Shown: positions 1 through 10,310, numbered from the stretch's first letter. The stretch: DNA of 64,000 nt from Rhodobacterales bacterium (GCA_021155205.1 JAJNPS010000047.1:1-64000), one strand, 5' to 3'. The notes: a model not told the origin generated them from the letters alone. Numbers and translations: made by a program.

Positions 1-447
1 CAAGACAGTGAAGCTGACACCCACATCATCGGTCCATCCCTCGCAGAACACACCTAGTGGGCCGATATGCAAACAGTCAAACGCCGATCGCGCCCAAACC
101 GCCCGCATATCCCTTCATTAAACAACAGATTCAAAGAGCAGCCCTCAGACAAAAAGCAAGTGATGCACCAGTTTCCTGGCGTATCCCGTCGCGCCTTGTC
201 TTCAGATTTTCCGGGGTTTCCCTTGGCTTCCGCCGCCGTTCCGTCCGGTCACCGTCACGTCTCCGCTTCGGTGAGGGGCTATTTACGGAGAGCGCCCGGA
301 AGCCGCAAGAGGGAAAACGCGGTCATCGCAAAATTTTTGCCGAGGCAGGAAAATGCCGCAATAGTTGGGGGTTGGCGCAAGAAATGCCACAAGAGGAGCA
401 GAAGCACGCAATTTCTTGACGCCTCGCCTGCGTACCGCTCCCCGACC
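1..447. other. Non-coding stretch, no gene recognised
   Basis: No reading frame here has convincing family content; the frames that are open on both strands read as low-complexity arginine/serine/proline translations. The block around 175-345 is GC-rich and carries a GGTGAGGGGCTATTTACGG stretch. I have an impression of similar blocks near RNA genes in related genomes but cannot check it. The 3' end of the msrPQ transcript must lie here. I see no clear terminator hairpin. Confidence 0.5.
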
Positions 448-1062
448 TCAGGCCGCAGCCCGCACTGGCTTTGGCTTCGCCCGGCGGGGCAGGAGCCGCA
501 GCCCGAGAAGCACCACGGCAATGGCGGCATAAGCCAGTTCCCGTCCCGTCCATATCTTCACCAGGATCAGAAGATGCAGCACGCCGGCAATCAACGCGAT
601 ATAGGCCAGACGATGGAGCCGCCCCCAGGCCAGCGGTCCCATCGCCCGGATCGCCGCGTTGGTGGAGGTCGCCGCCAAAGGCAGCATGGCAACAAGCCCG
701 ACCATGCCAAGGATGATATAGGGCCGCTTCCAGAGGTCCGCCACCACCTCGGACCAGCGCAGGCCCATGTCGAGCCAGACCCAGGCGGTCAGGTGCAGCG
801 CGATGTAGAAGAAGGCCAGAAGCCCCAGCGCCCTGCGGAACCGGATCAGGTTAAGCCCGATCCGGCGCAAGGGCGTGATCGCCAACGAGGCCAGGAGAAA
901 CTGCAAACCGGTCAGTCCGAGCTTGCGCTCCACCAGTCTGACCGGGTCGGCACCGATGTCGCCCGACACGACAAGCCAGACCAGCCAGAGGAATGGCAGC
1001 GTTCCGGCCACATAAACCACCCAGGTCGGCAGCCTGCGGGCGACGGCGTTCACCCGGTCCAT
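448..1062 (-). CDS. msrQ: MsrQ, heme-binding membrane subunit of the periplasmic methionine sulfoxide reductase
   Basis: Predicted inner-membrane b-type cytochrome that passes electrons from the quinone pool or a flavin reductase to MsrP, which repairs oxidised methionines in periplasmic proteins. The 204-residue protein has about six hydrophobic segments and the ferric-reductase-like layout of the family; histidines in the IALHLTAWVW and RLHRLAYIALIAGVLHLLIL segments are the likely heme ligands. The chosen ATG overlaps the msrP stop by one base (TGATG), so the two are translationally coupled. A longer in-frame opening runs back into msrP but has no family content. Length is normal for MsrQ. 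Confidence 0.93.
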   Translation of the reverse strand: MDRVNAVARRLPTWVVYVAGTLPFLWLVWLVVSGDIGADPVRLVERKLGLTGLQFLLASLAITPLRRIGLNLIRFRRALGLLAFFYIALHLTAWVWLDMGLRWSEVVADLWKRPYIILGMVGLVAMLPLAATSTNAAIRAMGPLAWGRLHRLAYIALIAGVLHLLILVKIWTGRELAYAAIAVVLLGLRLLPRRAKPKPVRAAA

Positions 1063-1985
1063 CAGAAATCCACCAGGAGGTCCTGACCGCTGTAAAGCCC
1101 GGCCACCTGGTCCCCGTAGCCGTTGAACATCAGCGTGTCCTGGCGTCCGGCGAAAAGGCCCGCGCCGATCCGACGTTCCGAGGCCTGGCTCCAGCGCGGA
1201 TGGTCGACCTGCGGGTTCACGTTCGAATAGAACCCATATTCCTGCGGCTGGAGCATGTTCCACGTCGTTTGCGGCATCGTCTTGACCAGAGAGATGCGCA
1301 CGATCGACTTGATCGATTTGAAGCCATACTTCCACGGCACCACCAGCCGGATCGGCGCGCCGTTCTGATTCGGCATCGGCGCGCCGTAAAGGCCGGTCGC
1401 CAGGATCGTCAGGGGATGCATCGCCTCATCGAGGCGAAGGCCCTCGCGGTAGGGCCAGTCGATGAAGGGGCTGGAAACACCCGGCATCTCCTCGGGCCGC
1501 ACCAGAGTCTCGAAAGCGACGAACTTCGCCCCCGGCTGCACGCCGACGCGGTTCAGAAGGCCTGACAGTTCGAACCCGATCCAGGGCACGATCATCGACC
1601 AGGCCTCGACGCAGCGGAGGCGGTAGATACGCTCTTCCAGCGGCTGGCCCTTGACCACATCGGCAAGATCATAGGTCCCCGGCCTGTCGACAAGACCGTC
1701 GATCACTATCGACCAAGGATCGACTTTCAGCGCTCCCGCATAGGTCGCAGGATCGGTTTTGCCGGTGCCGAACTCGTAATAGTTGTTGTAGCTTGTGATG
1801 TCCTCGAGACTGTTTGGCGCTTCGGCTGTCGAAAACGCACTTGGCGCGGCGTCAATGCGCGCAAGGGCCGGCGTTGCCAGCACGGCCGCAGCCCCGGCCA
1901 TCAGTTGCCGGCGGCTCAACCAGGCCGATCTGGGTGTGACATCCGACCAGCCGAGATCATTCCTGTAACGCATCGCCGCCTCCAT
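1062..1985 (-). CDS. msrP: MsrP, molybdopterin methionine sulfoxide reductase catalytic subunit
   Basis: Periplasmic molybdoenzyme that reduces methionine sulfoxide in exported proteins, working with the adjacent MsrQ. The 307-residue product begins with a twin-arginine signal (SRRQLMAG, residues 24-31) followed by an alanine-rich hydrophobic stretch, as expected for Tat export of a cofactor-loaded enzyme. The cysteine in YRLRCVEAW (residue 125) is the predicted Mo ligand, and the sulfite-oxidase-fold core follows (PWIGFELSGLL, GAPIRLVVPWKYGFKSIK). An alternative start four codons downstream is possible. The gene leads the msrPQ operon; the upstream region contains three phased GATCAC repeats. 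Confidence 0.95.
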   Translation of the reverse strand: MEAAMRYRNDLGWSDVTPRSAWLSRRQLMAGAAAVLATPALARIDAAPSAFSTAEAPNSLEDITSYNNYYEFGTGKTDPATYAGALKVDPWSIVIDGLVDRPGTYDLADVVKGQPLEERIYRLRCVEAWSMIVPWIGFELSGLLNRVGVQPGAKFVAFETLVRPEEMPGVSSPFIDWPYREGLRLDEAMHPLTILATGLYGAPMPNQNGAPIRLVVPWKYGFKSIKSIVRISLVKTMPQTTWNMLQPQEYGFYSNVNPQVDHPRWSQASERRIGAGLFAGRQDTLMFNGYGDQVAGLYSGQDLLVDF

Positions 1986-2076
1986 TTCAGGTAGGCAAAA
2001 GATGGCTCATCGGCGGAAAATAGCAAAACAAACCGGGTCACGTCTGCGGCAGGCGGCTGAAACATTGTTCCCGTGC

Positions 2077-2102
2077 GATCACGGCGGATCACCCATGATC
2101 AC
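2077..2102. repeat. Three GATCAC direct repeats with 10-bp period
   Basis: GATCAC occurs at 2077-2082, 2087-2092 and 2097-2102, one copy per helical turn, with 4-bp spacers CGGC-like and CCAT. On the minus strand it reads GTGATC three times, upstream of msrP. Such same-face spacing is typical of cooperative regulator binding. The regulator is unknown. The site lies about 90 bp upstream of msrP and 150 bp upstream of the fasciclin gene. Confidence 0.5.
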
Positions 2103-2184
2103 AGGCGCTTTATCTGGCGCCTGGAACTGCGGCGGCTAGGGCGCGGCGACGGCAAGGCAAGGCTAACTCACGGATTTGTATGAG

Positions 2185-2214
2185 TGATCCGGCTGTCGCG
2201 TCGAGCTGTATAGA
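2185..2214 (+). promoter_or_regulatory. Candidate RpoE-type ECF promoter for the fasciclin gene
   Basis: TGATCC at 2185-2190 is followed after exactly 18 bases by TATAGA at 2209-2214. The Rhodobacter sphaeroides RpoE (ECF) consensus is TGATCC-N18-TAAGA, so the -35 is perfect and the -10 is close. It lies 41 bp before the fasciclin start. This is motif inference only; the sigma factor encoded at 3013 may or may not be the one that reads it. Confidence 0.4.
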
Positions 2215-2254
2215 CAAAGCCAATGACGGCAGAGATCAAACGGGAGTGACACCA

Positions 2255-2737
2255 ATGATCCGCAGAACCTTTATCGCCCTGACCGCCGCCGCCACGTTCG
2301 CGATGCCCGCCTTTGCTGGCGGACACTCGAAGGACATCGTGGATACCGCCGTTGCGGCGGGCAACTTCACCACCCTTGCCGCTGCGCTTGAGGCTGCGGG
2401 GCTGGTCGAAACGCTGAAAGGCGAAGGTCCGTTCACGGTTTTCGCGCCGACCGATGCCGCGTTTGCGGCGCTGCCCGCGGGGACCGTCGAGGACCTGCTG
2501 AAGCCGGAAAACAAGGACAAGCTGATCTCGATCCTGACCTATCATGTGGTCCCCGGAAAGGTCATGTCGGCCGACCTGACCGAAGGCATGATGGCCAAGA
2601 CCGTGCAGGGCGGCGAGGCCATGATCACGCTGGATGGTGGGCCCAAGATTGACGGCGCAGTCATCTCAACTGCCGACATCGAAGCTTCTAACGGCGTGAT
2701 CCATGTTGTCGACTCGGTGCTGATGCCCAAGATGTAA
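2255..2737 (+). CDS. Secreted fasciclin (FAS1) domain protein
   Basis: A 160-residue exported protein consisting of a signal peptide and one FAS1 domain. Residues 1-21 form a typical Sec signal (MIRRTF, then an alanine-rich core ending AFA). The FAS1 hallmarks are visible: DIVDTAVAAGNFTTLAAAL near the start, GPFTVFAPTDAAFAALP in the middle, LTYHVVPGK and ending with GVIHVVDSVLMP. FAS1 proteins act in adhesion or surface interaction; the exact role here is unknown. The start was chosen for its signal peptide and the GGGAG ribosome site 9 bases upstream; a longer opening upstream has no family content. Its own terminator follows, and an ECF sigma/anti-sigma pair lies downstream, a pairing often seen with fasciclin genes. 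Confidence 0.93.
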   Translation: MIRRTFIALTAAATFAMPAFAGGHSKDIVDTAVAAGNFTTLAAALEAAGLVETLKGEGPFTVFAPTDAAFAALPAGTVEDLLKPENKDKLISILTYHVVPGKVMSADLTEGMMAKTVQGGEAMITLDGGPKIDGAVISTADIEASNGVIHVVDSVLMPKM

Positions 2738-2763
2738 CTCCTCCGGGCATCCGGATGGCCCTT

Positions 2764-2802
2764 GCGGCCCGTCCTTGCAGAAGGGCGGGCCGCTATTTGT
2801 TT
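2764..2802 (+). terminator. Rho-independent terminator of the fasciclin gene
   Basis: A 13-bp stem (2764-2776 with 2781-2793, one G-T pair) closes a GCAG loop and is followed by TATTTGTTT. It lies 26 bp after the fasciclin stop, so that gene is probably monocistronic and the sigma operon has its own promoter. Confidence 0.8.
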
Positions 2803-3012
2803 GCCGATGCAGGAATATTCCGGTCGCCATTGGCGTAGTGGAAAGCGGGGACATGCGCAGCCCTGTCTACAGCCCCCCGGCAGGCCATGATTGCAACAGC
2901 CCCTCCGCCCCTTTGCGATCCTGACTTCCAAACAGCGGACGTCAGGCCGATACTGGTGTCGACCCCGGCGGCAAAACCGTCGTTCCCAAACAGCCGGACC
3001 CCGTCACCGCCG

Positions 3013-3522
3013 ATGTCGCCGCAGCCATTGCTTCGCAAAGATCTGGTGGTGCTTTTGCCCCGTCTCAGGCGGTTTGCGCTCAGCCTGACGCGCAATGGCG
3101 CGGATGCTGATGACCTCGTGCAAGAGGCGTGCATGCGCGCGATTGCAGCGGGTGACAGTTGGGACCCAGGCCTTGGGCTGGACCGCTGGGTCTTTCGCAT
3201 CCTGCGCAATCTTTGGATCGGCGAGGTGCGCAAACGGCAGGTCCGGCTGGGTGCGGGCCATGTTGCAGCGGATGAGACGGACGAATTGCGCCAGGACACC
3301 ACCGCCGAGGATCATCTGGTCCGAAAGCAGCTCTTGGGTCGACTGGCCGACCTGCCGACAGGTCACGCCGCTGTGCTGCTTTTGGTCGGGGTCGAAGGTT
3401 ACAGCTACAAAGAGGCCGCCGACATTCTCGACGTGGCACAGGGAACAGTCATGAGCAGACTTTACCGGGCGCGGCAGATGCTGGCCGAACGTCTTGCAAC
3501 GACAGCCGAGGTGACGGGATGA
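3013..3522 (+). CDS. ECF-family RNA polymerase sigma factor
   Basis: An extracytoplasmic-function sigma factor of about 169 residues with regions 2 and 4 only. Region 2 is seen in RFALSLTRNGADADDLVQEAC and WVFRILRNLWIGEVRK; region 4 in LADLPTGHAAVLLLVGVEGYSYKEAADIL followed by the helix VAQGTVMSRLYRARQML. The start at 3013 puts the conserved helix near the N terminus, but no good ribosome site precedes it. An ATG at 2887 would add 42 proline-rich residues with no family content. It overlaps the next gene by ATGA, the usual arrangement with a cognate anti-sigma. No obvious ECF-type promoter was found directly upstream. Confidence 0.9.
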   Translation: MSPQPLLRKDLVVLLPRLRRFALSLTRNGADADDLVQEACMRAIAAGDSWDPGLGLDRWVFRILRNLWIGEVRKRQVRLGAGHVAADETDELRQDTTAEDHLVRKQLLGRLADLPTGHAAVLLLVGVEGYSYKEAADILDVAQGTVMSRLYRARQMLAERLATTAEVTG

Positions 3523-4277
3523 GCGACTTTGGCCCCAAGCTCAGCGCCTGGCTTGACAGCGAACTGCCGCCCGACGAGGCACAGGCCTTGCAGGAGCTGT
3601 TGCGGCATGATGCGTCCCTGCAGGCAGAACTGACGGCACTGATGGCTGCGAACGACGCCGCCAACGCGGAATTCGCGGCGATGCTGGCGGCCCCGGTGCC
3701 GTTGGCCCTGGCGCGGTCAATCGAACGGGCGCCTGATCCCCTGCCTGCGTCAAGGCAGCGTCTGCCGGGCTGGGCCGCGATTGCAGCAAGCCTTGCCTTG
3801 TTGGCGGTCGGGGCAGGCAGTGGCTTTCTGGCCGGGCGACGGACCGAAATCGTCGCGGCGAGGGACTGGATTTCGGACGTGGCAGAATATCACGCGATCT
3901 ATGCCGCCCAGTCACGGCATCTGGTCGAAGTCGCCGCGAGCGAAGCTGATCATATCAAGTCATGGCTGACGGCCCAGGTCGGCACGCCCTTCGAGATTCC
4001 CGATCTTCGCGCCGAAGGTCTGGAGTTTCAGGGCGCGCGGTTGCTGGTCGCCGGCGGCAAGCCGGTGGGGCAGCTGATGTACCGCACCGCCGGGGGTCAG
4101 ATCGTGGCCCTGTGCTTTGTCGCATCCGACAAGCCTGCGACGGACGATATCCAGACGCGGCAGGAAAACGGATTTCAGATGCGCGTCTGGGGCAAGCCCG
4201 GCGCGCGCTTTGTGCTGATCGGGCCAACCGATTTGCCAAACCTGTCACAGATCGCCGAAGCCGCAAAGGCGATCTGA
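3519..4277 (+). CDS. Transmembrane anti-sigma factor
   Basis: A 252-residue protein with a cytoplasmic N-terminal part, one membrane segment (about residues 84-106, an alanine/leucine-rich stretch), and a periplasmic C-terminal domain. This is the layout of anti-sigma factors that hold an ECF sigma at the membrane. The N terminus (LSAWLDSELPPDEAQALQELL) resembles anti-sigma domains, but the zinc-binding HxxxCxxC motif is absent, so it is not a ZAS-type or ChrR-type protein. ATGA overlap with the sigma gene supports coupled synthesis. The signal it senses is unknown. It may control the candidate ECF promoter before the fasciclin gene. Confidence 0.83.
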   Translation: MSDFGPKLSAWLDSELPPDEAQALQELLRHDASLQAELTALMAANDAANAEFAAMLAAPVPLALARSIERAPDPLPASRQRLPGWAAIAASLALLAVGAGSGFLAGRRTEIVAARDWISDVAEYHAIYAAQSRHLVEVAASEADHIKSWLTAQVGTPFEIPDLRAEGLEFQGARLLVAGGKPVGQLMYRTAGGQIVALCFVASDKPATDDIQTRQENGFQMRVWGKPGARFVLIGPTDLPNLSQIAEAAKAI

Positions 4278-4304
4278 CGCCGCCATTCCCATGGACCGGG
4301 TTCG

Positions 4305-4335
4305 TACAAAAAAGGCGGGGTGAGGGCACCCCGCC
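4305..4335 (-). terminator. Terminator for the minus-strand gene at 4384
   Basis: A perfect 9-bp stem GGCGGGGTG/CACCCCGCC (4314-4322 with 4327-4335) has an AGGG loop. Reading leftward the stem is followed by TTTTTTGT, a proper U-tract for the minus strand. It may also stop read-through from the anti-sigma gene, but without a plus-strand T-run. Confidence 0.8.
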
Positions 4336-4383
4336 TGAAACCAATGCACTGATCAAACATGGCCTGAAAGTACTTCGCTCAGG

Positions 4384-4752
4384 TCAAGGGCGCGCCACGC
4401 TCCACACGCCGCCGACGCCGTCGCCGCTGGTGTCGCCCGCGGCCTTGTCGTTCATCCAGAAGTACAGCGGCATGCCCTTGTAGGCCCACTGGTAACTGCC
4501 GTCTGCGCGTTCGATCACTGTATACTCGCCCGATGCTGCATCGCCCGCATTCGCGAACAAAGGCGGCCACTTGACGGCGCAGTCGTCGTTGCAGACGGAC
4601 TGTCCCGCACTGTCCTTGGCAAAGACGTAAAGCGTCATGCCATTTTCGGCGGCAAGCACGTCGCCCAGTGCGGTCTTGGCCGTATCGGCCGGGGCCGCAT
4701 GGGCTCCCGTCGCTGCAAGCAAGAGTGCGGCAGACAAAGCTAGTCTCAGCAT
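4384..4752 (-). CDS. Secreted COG4315-type protein with YxFxxD repeats
   Basis: A 122-residue exported protein. Residues 1-19 form a Sec signal peptide ending AHA. The mature part carries the repeated aromatic-x-F/W-x-x-D pattern of the COG4315 family (MTLYVFAKDSAGQSVCNDDC and MPLYFWMNDKAAGD), with a cysteine pair VCNDDC that could form a disulfide. The family's biochemical function is unknown. The start was chosen for the signal peptide and an AAAGGAA ribosome site seven bases upstream. No lipobox cysteine is present, so it is probably soluble in the periplasm. A strong terminator follows. Confidence 0.85.
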   Translation of the reverse strand: MLRLALSAALLLAATGAHAAPADTAKTALGDVLAAENGMTLYVFAKDSAGQSVCNDDCAVKWPPLFANAGDAASGEYTVIERADGSYQWAYKGMPLYFWMNDKAAGDTSGDGVGGVWSVARP

Positions 4753-4924
4753 AGGGAAGTTCCTTTCTGAATGCAGAGGCGCGTTCATGCGCACCCGACA
4801 GCATTACGCGGCAGCGTCGGGCGATATTCCCGGCAGCGCGAAGGATATTCTCAGGACCGCAACCGGACGGTCAGCGCGTGGGGGCCCCGCATCAGTGTTC
4901 GGGTAGACTGCATGCGCACACCGG

Positions 4925-4949
4925 GGAACCATTTGCGTGCATGCGAGTT
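4925..4949 (+). promoter_or_regulatory. Candidate EcfG (general stress) promoter before the GlsB-like gene
   Basis: GGAAC at 4925-4929 is followed after 16 bases by AGTT at 4946-4949. The alphaproteobacterial EcfG consensus is GGAAC-N16/17-CGTT, so one base of the -10 differs. It lies 50 bp upstream of a stress-protein gene, which fits. Motif evidence only. Confidence 0.35.
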
Positions 4950-4998
4950 GCTTCTCGTCGGGACGCTTGGTCGCTGACGTATCTTTTGGGGATTCGCC

Positions 4999-5250
4999 AT
5001 GGGCATTATCTGGACGATCGTGATCGGCTTTGTTGCTGGCGTCATCGCCAAATTCATCATGCCGGGTGACAACGAACCTTCCGGTTTCGTGATGACAACA
5101 ATTCTCGGCGTGATTGGTGCCTTCGTTGCCAACTACCTCGGGCAAGCAATGGGTTGGTATGGACCCACGGACAGCACCGGACTTATGGGTGCCGTCGTCG
5201 GCGCAGTTATCGTGCTGGCAGTCTTTGGTTTCTTGCGCCGGCGAGCGTGA
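4999..5250 (+). CDS. GlsB/YeaQ/YmgE-family stress-response membrane protein
   Basis: A small (83-residue) inner-membrane protein with three hydrophobic segments separated by short loops. The first (IIWTIVIGFVAGVIAKFIMPG) and the glycine-rich second (TTILGVIGAFVANYLG) match the transglycosylase-associated family seen in general stress responses of many bacteria. The biochemical role is not known. The C terminus ends with three arginines, placing it in the cytoplasm. A weak EcfG-like promoter is visible upstream. The next gene follows after 37 bp on the same strand. Confidence 0.92.
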   Translation: MGIIWTIVIGFVAGVIAKFIMPGDNEPSGFVMTTILGVIGAFVANYLGQAMGWYGPTDSTGLMGAVVGAVIVLAVFGFLRRRA

Positions 5251-5287
5251 TGCGCAGGTTTGCGGTTATGGTTGAAAGGAACCGGAC

Positions 5288-5794
5288 ATGAGCAGAGGCA
5301 GCCCCTCGTTGATTGCCCTACTTGGCCTGCTTGCCGTGGGCGGATATCAAAACCGCGACAAGCTTGGCGAGCTGATGCGTGGACGCGGCGGCGGCGGGTC
5401 GACAGGGATCGGGGGATCAGATAAATCTCGGGGATGGCTTGATCAGCTTGGGCAGACGGTTGGCGGAAACCCGCAACCTTCGGGGGCGGCAGGCACGGGC
5501 ACGGGCAGCGGAGGACTGCTGGCAGGCCTGTCGGAGATTGTGGAGCGCTTCACCGGCACAGGACAGGCCGACAAGGCCCAAAGCTGGGTGAGCGTCGGCG
5601 CAAACAGCCCGATCAGTCCGGTCGAGACAGAAACCGCGCTCGACGAAGATATACTCAACGAACTGACCCAGAAAACCGGTCTGAGCCGCGCAGAGATCCT
5701 GACCCGGTTAAGTGACGTAATTCCCGACGCGGTTGACTTGGCAACACCCAACGGAACCTTGCCCTCGTCGGGTGCGGTACGGGGCAGCTACTGA
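5288..5794 (+). CDS. YidB family (DUF937) protein
   Basis: A 168-residue protein of the YidB/DUF937 family, function unknown. The N terminus has a short hydrophobic stretch (SLIALLGLLAVGGY), then a glycine-rich linker (residues about 33-80), then the conserved C-terminal part with the pattern SWVSVGANSPISPVE and LTQKTGLSRAEILTRLSDVIPDAVD, which is diagnostic. A GAAAGGA ribosome site precedes the ATG. It is probably cotranscribed with the GlsB-like gene and is convergent with clpB, whose stop is 40 bp away. Confidence 0.88.
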   Translation: MSRGSPSLIALLGLLAVGGYQNRDKLGELMRGRGGGGSTGIGGSDKSRGWLDQLGQTVGGNPQPSGAAGTGTGSGGLLAGLSEIVERFTGTGQADKAQSWVSVGANSPISPVETETALDEDILNELTQKTGLSRAEILTRLSDVIPDAVDLATPNGTLPSSGAVRGSY

Positions 5795-5833
5795 TCTCGG
5801 CTCGGGGCGACCAACGCCCCGGCCTTTCTGCTG

Positions 5834-8446
<2,613 letters not shown>

Positions 8447-8518
8447 CGGTCATTCTCCTTTTGTCAGCACCACCCGCCTGCGCCCTCAACAGGCACGCCG
8501 ACCATGGCCTTGCCCATC

Positions 8519-8547
8519 AAATGGGAAAGCTACGTCGCGCTTGCAAG
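8519..8547 (-). promoter_or_regulatory. Candidate sigma-32 heat-shock promoter of clpB
   Basis: On the minus strand CTTGCAA (8547-8541) is followed by 15 bases and CCCATTT (8525-8519). The sigma-32 consensus is CTTGAAA-N13-15-CCCATNT, so the match is close at both elements and the spacing is right. Just upstream is the inverted repeat TTGAC-N4-GTCAA (8555-8568). No CIRCE element was seen. Confidence 0.6.
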
Positions 8548-8573
8548 CAGCACTTTGACCCTTGTCAAGAATT

Positions 8574-9416
8574 CTACTGATTTTTCGGGGACGGATCGTA
8601 CCGGACATAGGCAAAGGCCGACCCGTCGGGCGCCCAGTTCGGGACGTTCATCGTGCCCTGCCCGCCGGTGAACTCCCGCACGCGGCGGCGCCTGGACCCA
8701 TCCGGTTTGCACAGCACCAAAGCCACTGCGAGGTCACGCGGATGGCCATCGGTCCCCGGCGGATAGGCGAGGTATAAAAGGTGCCGCCCACAGGGCGACG
8801 GATGCGGGAACCAGTTGACATGATCATCCGCGAACAGCTTGCGCTGGTTCGACCCATCCGCCGACATCACCCAAATCTGGGCATGCCTCTCGCGGTCACA
8901 GTTGTAGTAGATCTGCGCCCCATCGGCCGAAAAGTCCGACCCGTCATGATGCCCCTGCCCTTGGGTCAGCCGGGTTTCCTGGCCGGTCGCAAGATTCAGT
9001 TTGTAGATGTCGAGGATGCGGGTTCCACCACGCGCCGCAGGATAGGTCAGCCATCGTCCGTCCGGCGACCAGCCATGAAACCAGCTGGGCGGGGCCACGC
9101 TGACAAGTCTCGGGTCTCCGCCCTTGATCGGGACCAGGAAAATCTCGGACCCCTTTTCAAGGTGATGCGACGACAGGGCAATCTGGCTGCCGTCCGGGCT
9201 GATCGCGTGGTCGTTGTTGCATTTGATCGCAGCGCCCGTCGGCACCTCGACCAACTCCGGCGCATCGAACGGCACCCGCCAAAGGCGACCCTCGGCGTTC
9301 ACAAGAAGCCCCGAGTTATCAGGATACCAGTTTGGTGCCTCGATGTGACGGTCGGTCCGCAGAACCTCGCGCGAGGCACCGGTTGCGACCTCATAGACTT
9401 CAAGAATTGCAGTCAA
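8574..9416 (-). CDS. TolB-like beta-propeller protein (PD40 repeats)
   Basis: About 280 residues built from WD40-like/PD40 propeller blades, recognisable by repeats such as APNWYPDNSGLLVNAEG, AISPDGSQIALSS, HGWSPDGRWLTYPA, DFSADGAQIYYN and VPNWAPDGSAFAYV. It resembles TolB propellers and oligogalacturonate-lyase-like proteins; the substrate is unknown and no signal peptide is visible, so it may be cytoplasmic. The start is uncertain: no ATG or GTG lies between the cutC stop (9472) and the first blade, so I chose a TTG at 9416. A frame extending back into cutC is open but looks like a shadow. It probably forms an operon with cutC. Confidence 0.75.
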   Translation of the reverse strand: MTAILEVYEVATGASREVLRTDRHIEAPNWYPDNSGLLVNAEGRLWRVPFDAPELVEVPTGAAIKCNNDHAISPDGSQIALSSHHLEKGSEIFLVPIKGGDPRLVSVAPPSWFHGWSPDGRWLTYPAARGGTRILDIYKLNLATGQETRLTQGQGHHDGSDFSADGAQIYYNCDRERHAQIWVMSADGSNQRKLFADDHVNWFPHPSPCGRHLLYLAYPPGTDGHPRDLAVALVLCKPDGSRRRRVREFTGGQGTMNVPNWAPDGSAFAYVRYDPSPKNQ

Positions 9417-9471
9417 TCGCGCACCCGTGATCCCAACATCCAGCGTGTTGTCCGGGGTCGCGTCCCGCGTG

Positions 9472-10188
9472 TCAACCCGCGAGCACCGTCCGCAATGCGC
9501 GGACTTCGTCGGCGTCGGTCTGCCTGCATGTCGGAAGCGCAAAGCCCATGGCGACCGCCCGTGCCGCAGCGGCGACTGTGGTGGCACAAGAGGCATGGAT
9601 TTCGGTCAGCGGCAGGTGCCGCAGAGCCTCAATGGTCCGGGCGTTGATGCCCGATCCCGGCATGATCACGATCCGGCCTGCGGCGCGGGCATACAGCTTT
9701 TCCAGCGTGGCCATGCCACGGATCGCGGTGGTGGCCCCGCCCGAAGTCAGGACGCGCCGGATGCCCAGGCTGACCGCATCCTCCAGCGCCTGCTCCCAAT
9801 CGGGCGCCAGATCAAAGGCACGGTGCAGCGTGTGCGCCAGCCCATCCGACGCCGCCATCAGGTCGCGCATCACGGCAAGGTCCAGCACGCCATCCGCCCT
9901 GTTGGCACCGAACACCACGCCCGCCAGCCCATAGTCGCGCGCGGCGCGAATGTCGCGCAACATGACATCGACATCGCGCGCGGAATACACAAAATCGCCG
10001 TCGCGGGGCCGGACCATCGCAAAGACCGGCACCGGCGATGTGGCAGCCAAGGCCATCAGGCCGGGCGCGGGCGTCAACCCTCCAACCGCAAGCGCCGCGC
10101 AAAGCTCGATCCGGTCAGCCCCGCCTGCAATGGCTGTGGCAAGGCCATCGGCGGAATCGACGCAGACTTCGATCAGGGGAACGGGCAT
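9472..10188 (-). CDS. cutC: CutC-family copper homeostasis protein
   Basis: A 238-residue TIM-barrel protein of the CutC family. It begins with the conserved IEVCVDSADGLATAIAGGADRIELCAAL, continues with VFAMVRPRDGDFVYS, and has TLHRAFDLAPDWEQALE and VLTSGGA, all family hallmarks. CutC was linked to copper tolerance in enterobacteria, though its real reaction is unsettled. The ATG at 10188 follows an AAAGGT site; a longer frame upstream has no family content. The gene is divergent from pyrF and is followed closely by the TolB-like gene. Confidence 0.92.
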   Translation of the reverse strand: MPVPLIEVCVDSADGLATAIAGGADRIELCAALAVGGLTPAPGLMALAATSPVPVFAMVRPRDGDFVYSARDVDVMLRDIRAARDYGLAGVVFGANRADGVLDLAVMRDLMAASDGLAHTLHRAFDLAPDWEQALEDAVSLGIRRVLTSGGATTAIRGMATLEKLYARAAGRIVIMPGSGINARTIEALRHLPLTEIHASCATTVAAAARAVAMGFALPTCRQTDADEVRALRTVLAG

Positions 10189-10310
10189 CGGGACCTTTGT
10201 CGCAGGACTGGCCGCAGCATGGCCGCGTTTGCCGCGCGCGCCAAGGCCGGTTGACAGGATCACCTCGGCAGATCATCAGGCCGCAATGCCTGCAGGATGG
10301 AGTGACCCCG

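Noticed and set aside
2887..3012. Longer start for the ECF sigma factor at 2887
   Set aside because: It would add 42 proline-rich residues without any family match; I kept 3013, but the ribosome site is weak for both.
8447..8573. A CIRCE element before clpB
   Set aside because: The TTAGCACTC-N9-GAGTGCTAA dyad is not present; the upstream repeat TTGAC-N4-GTCAA is too short.
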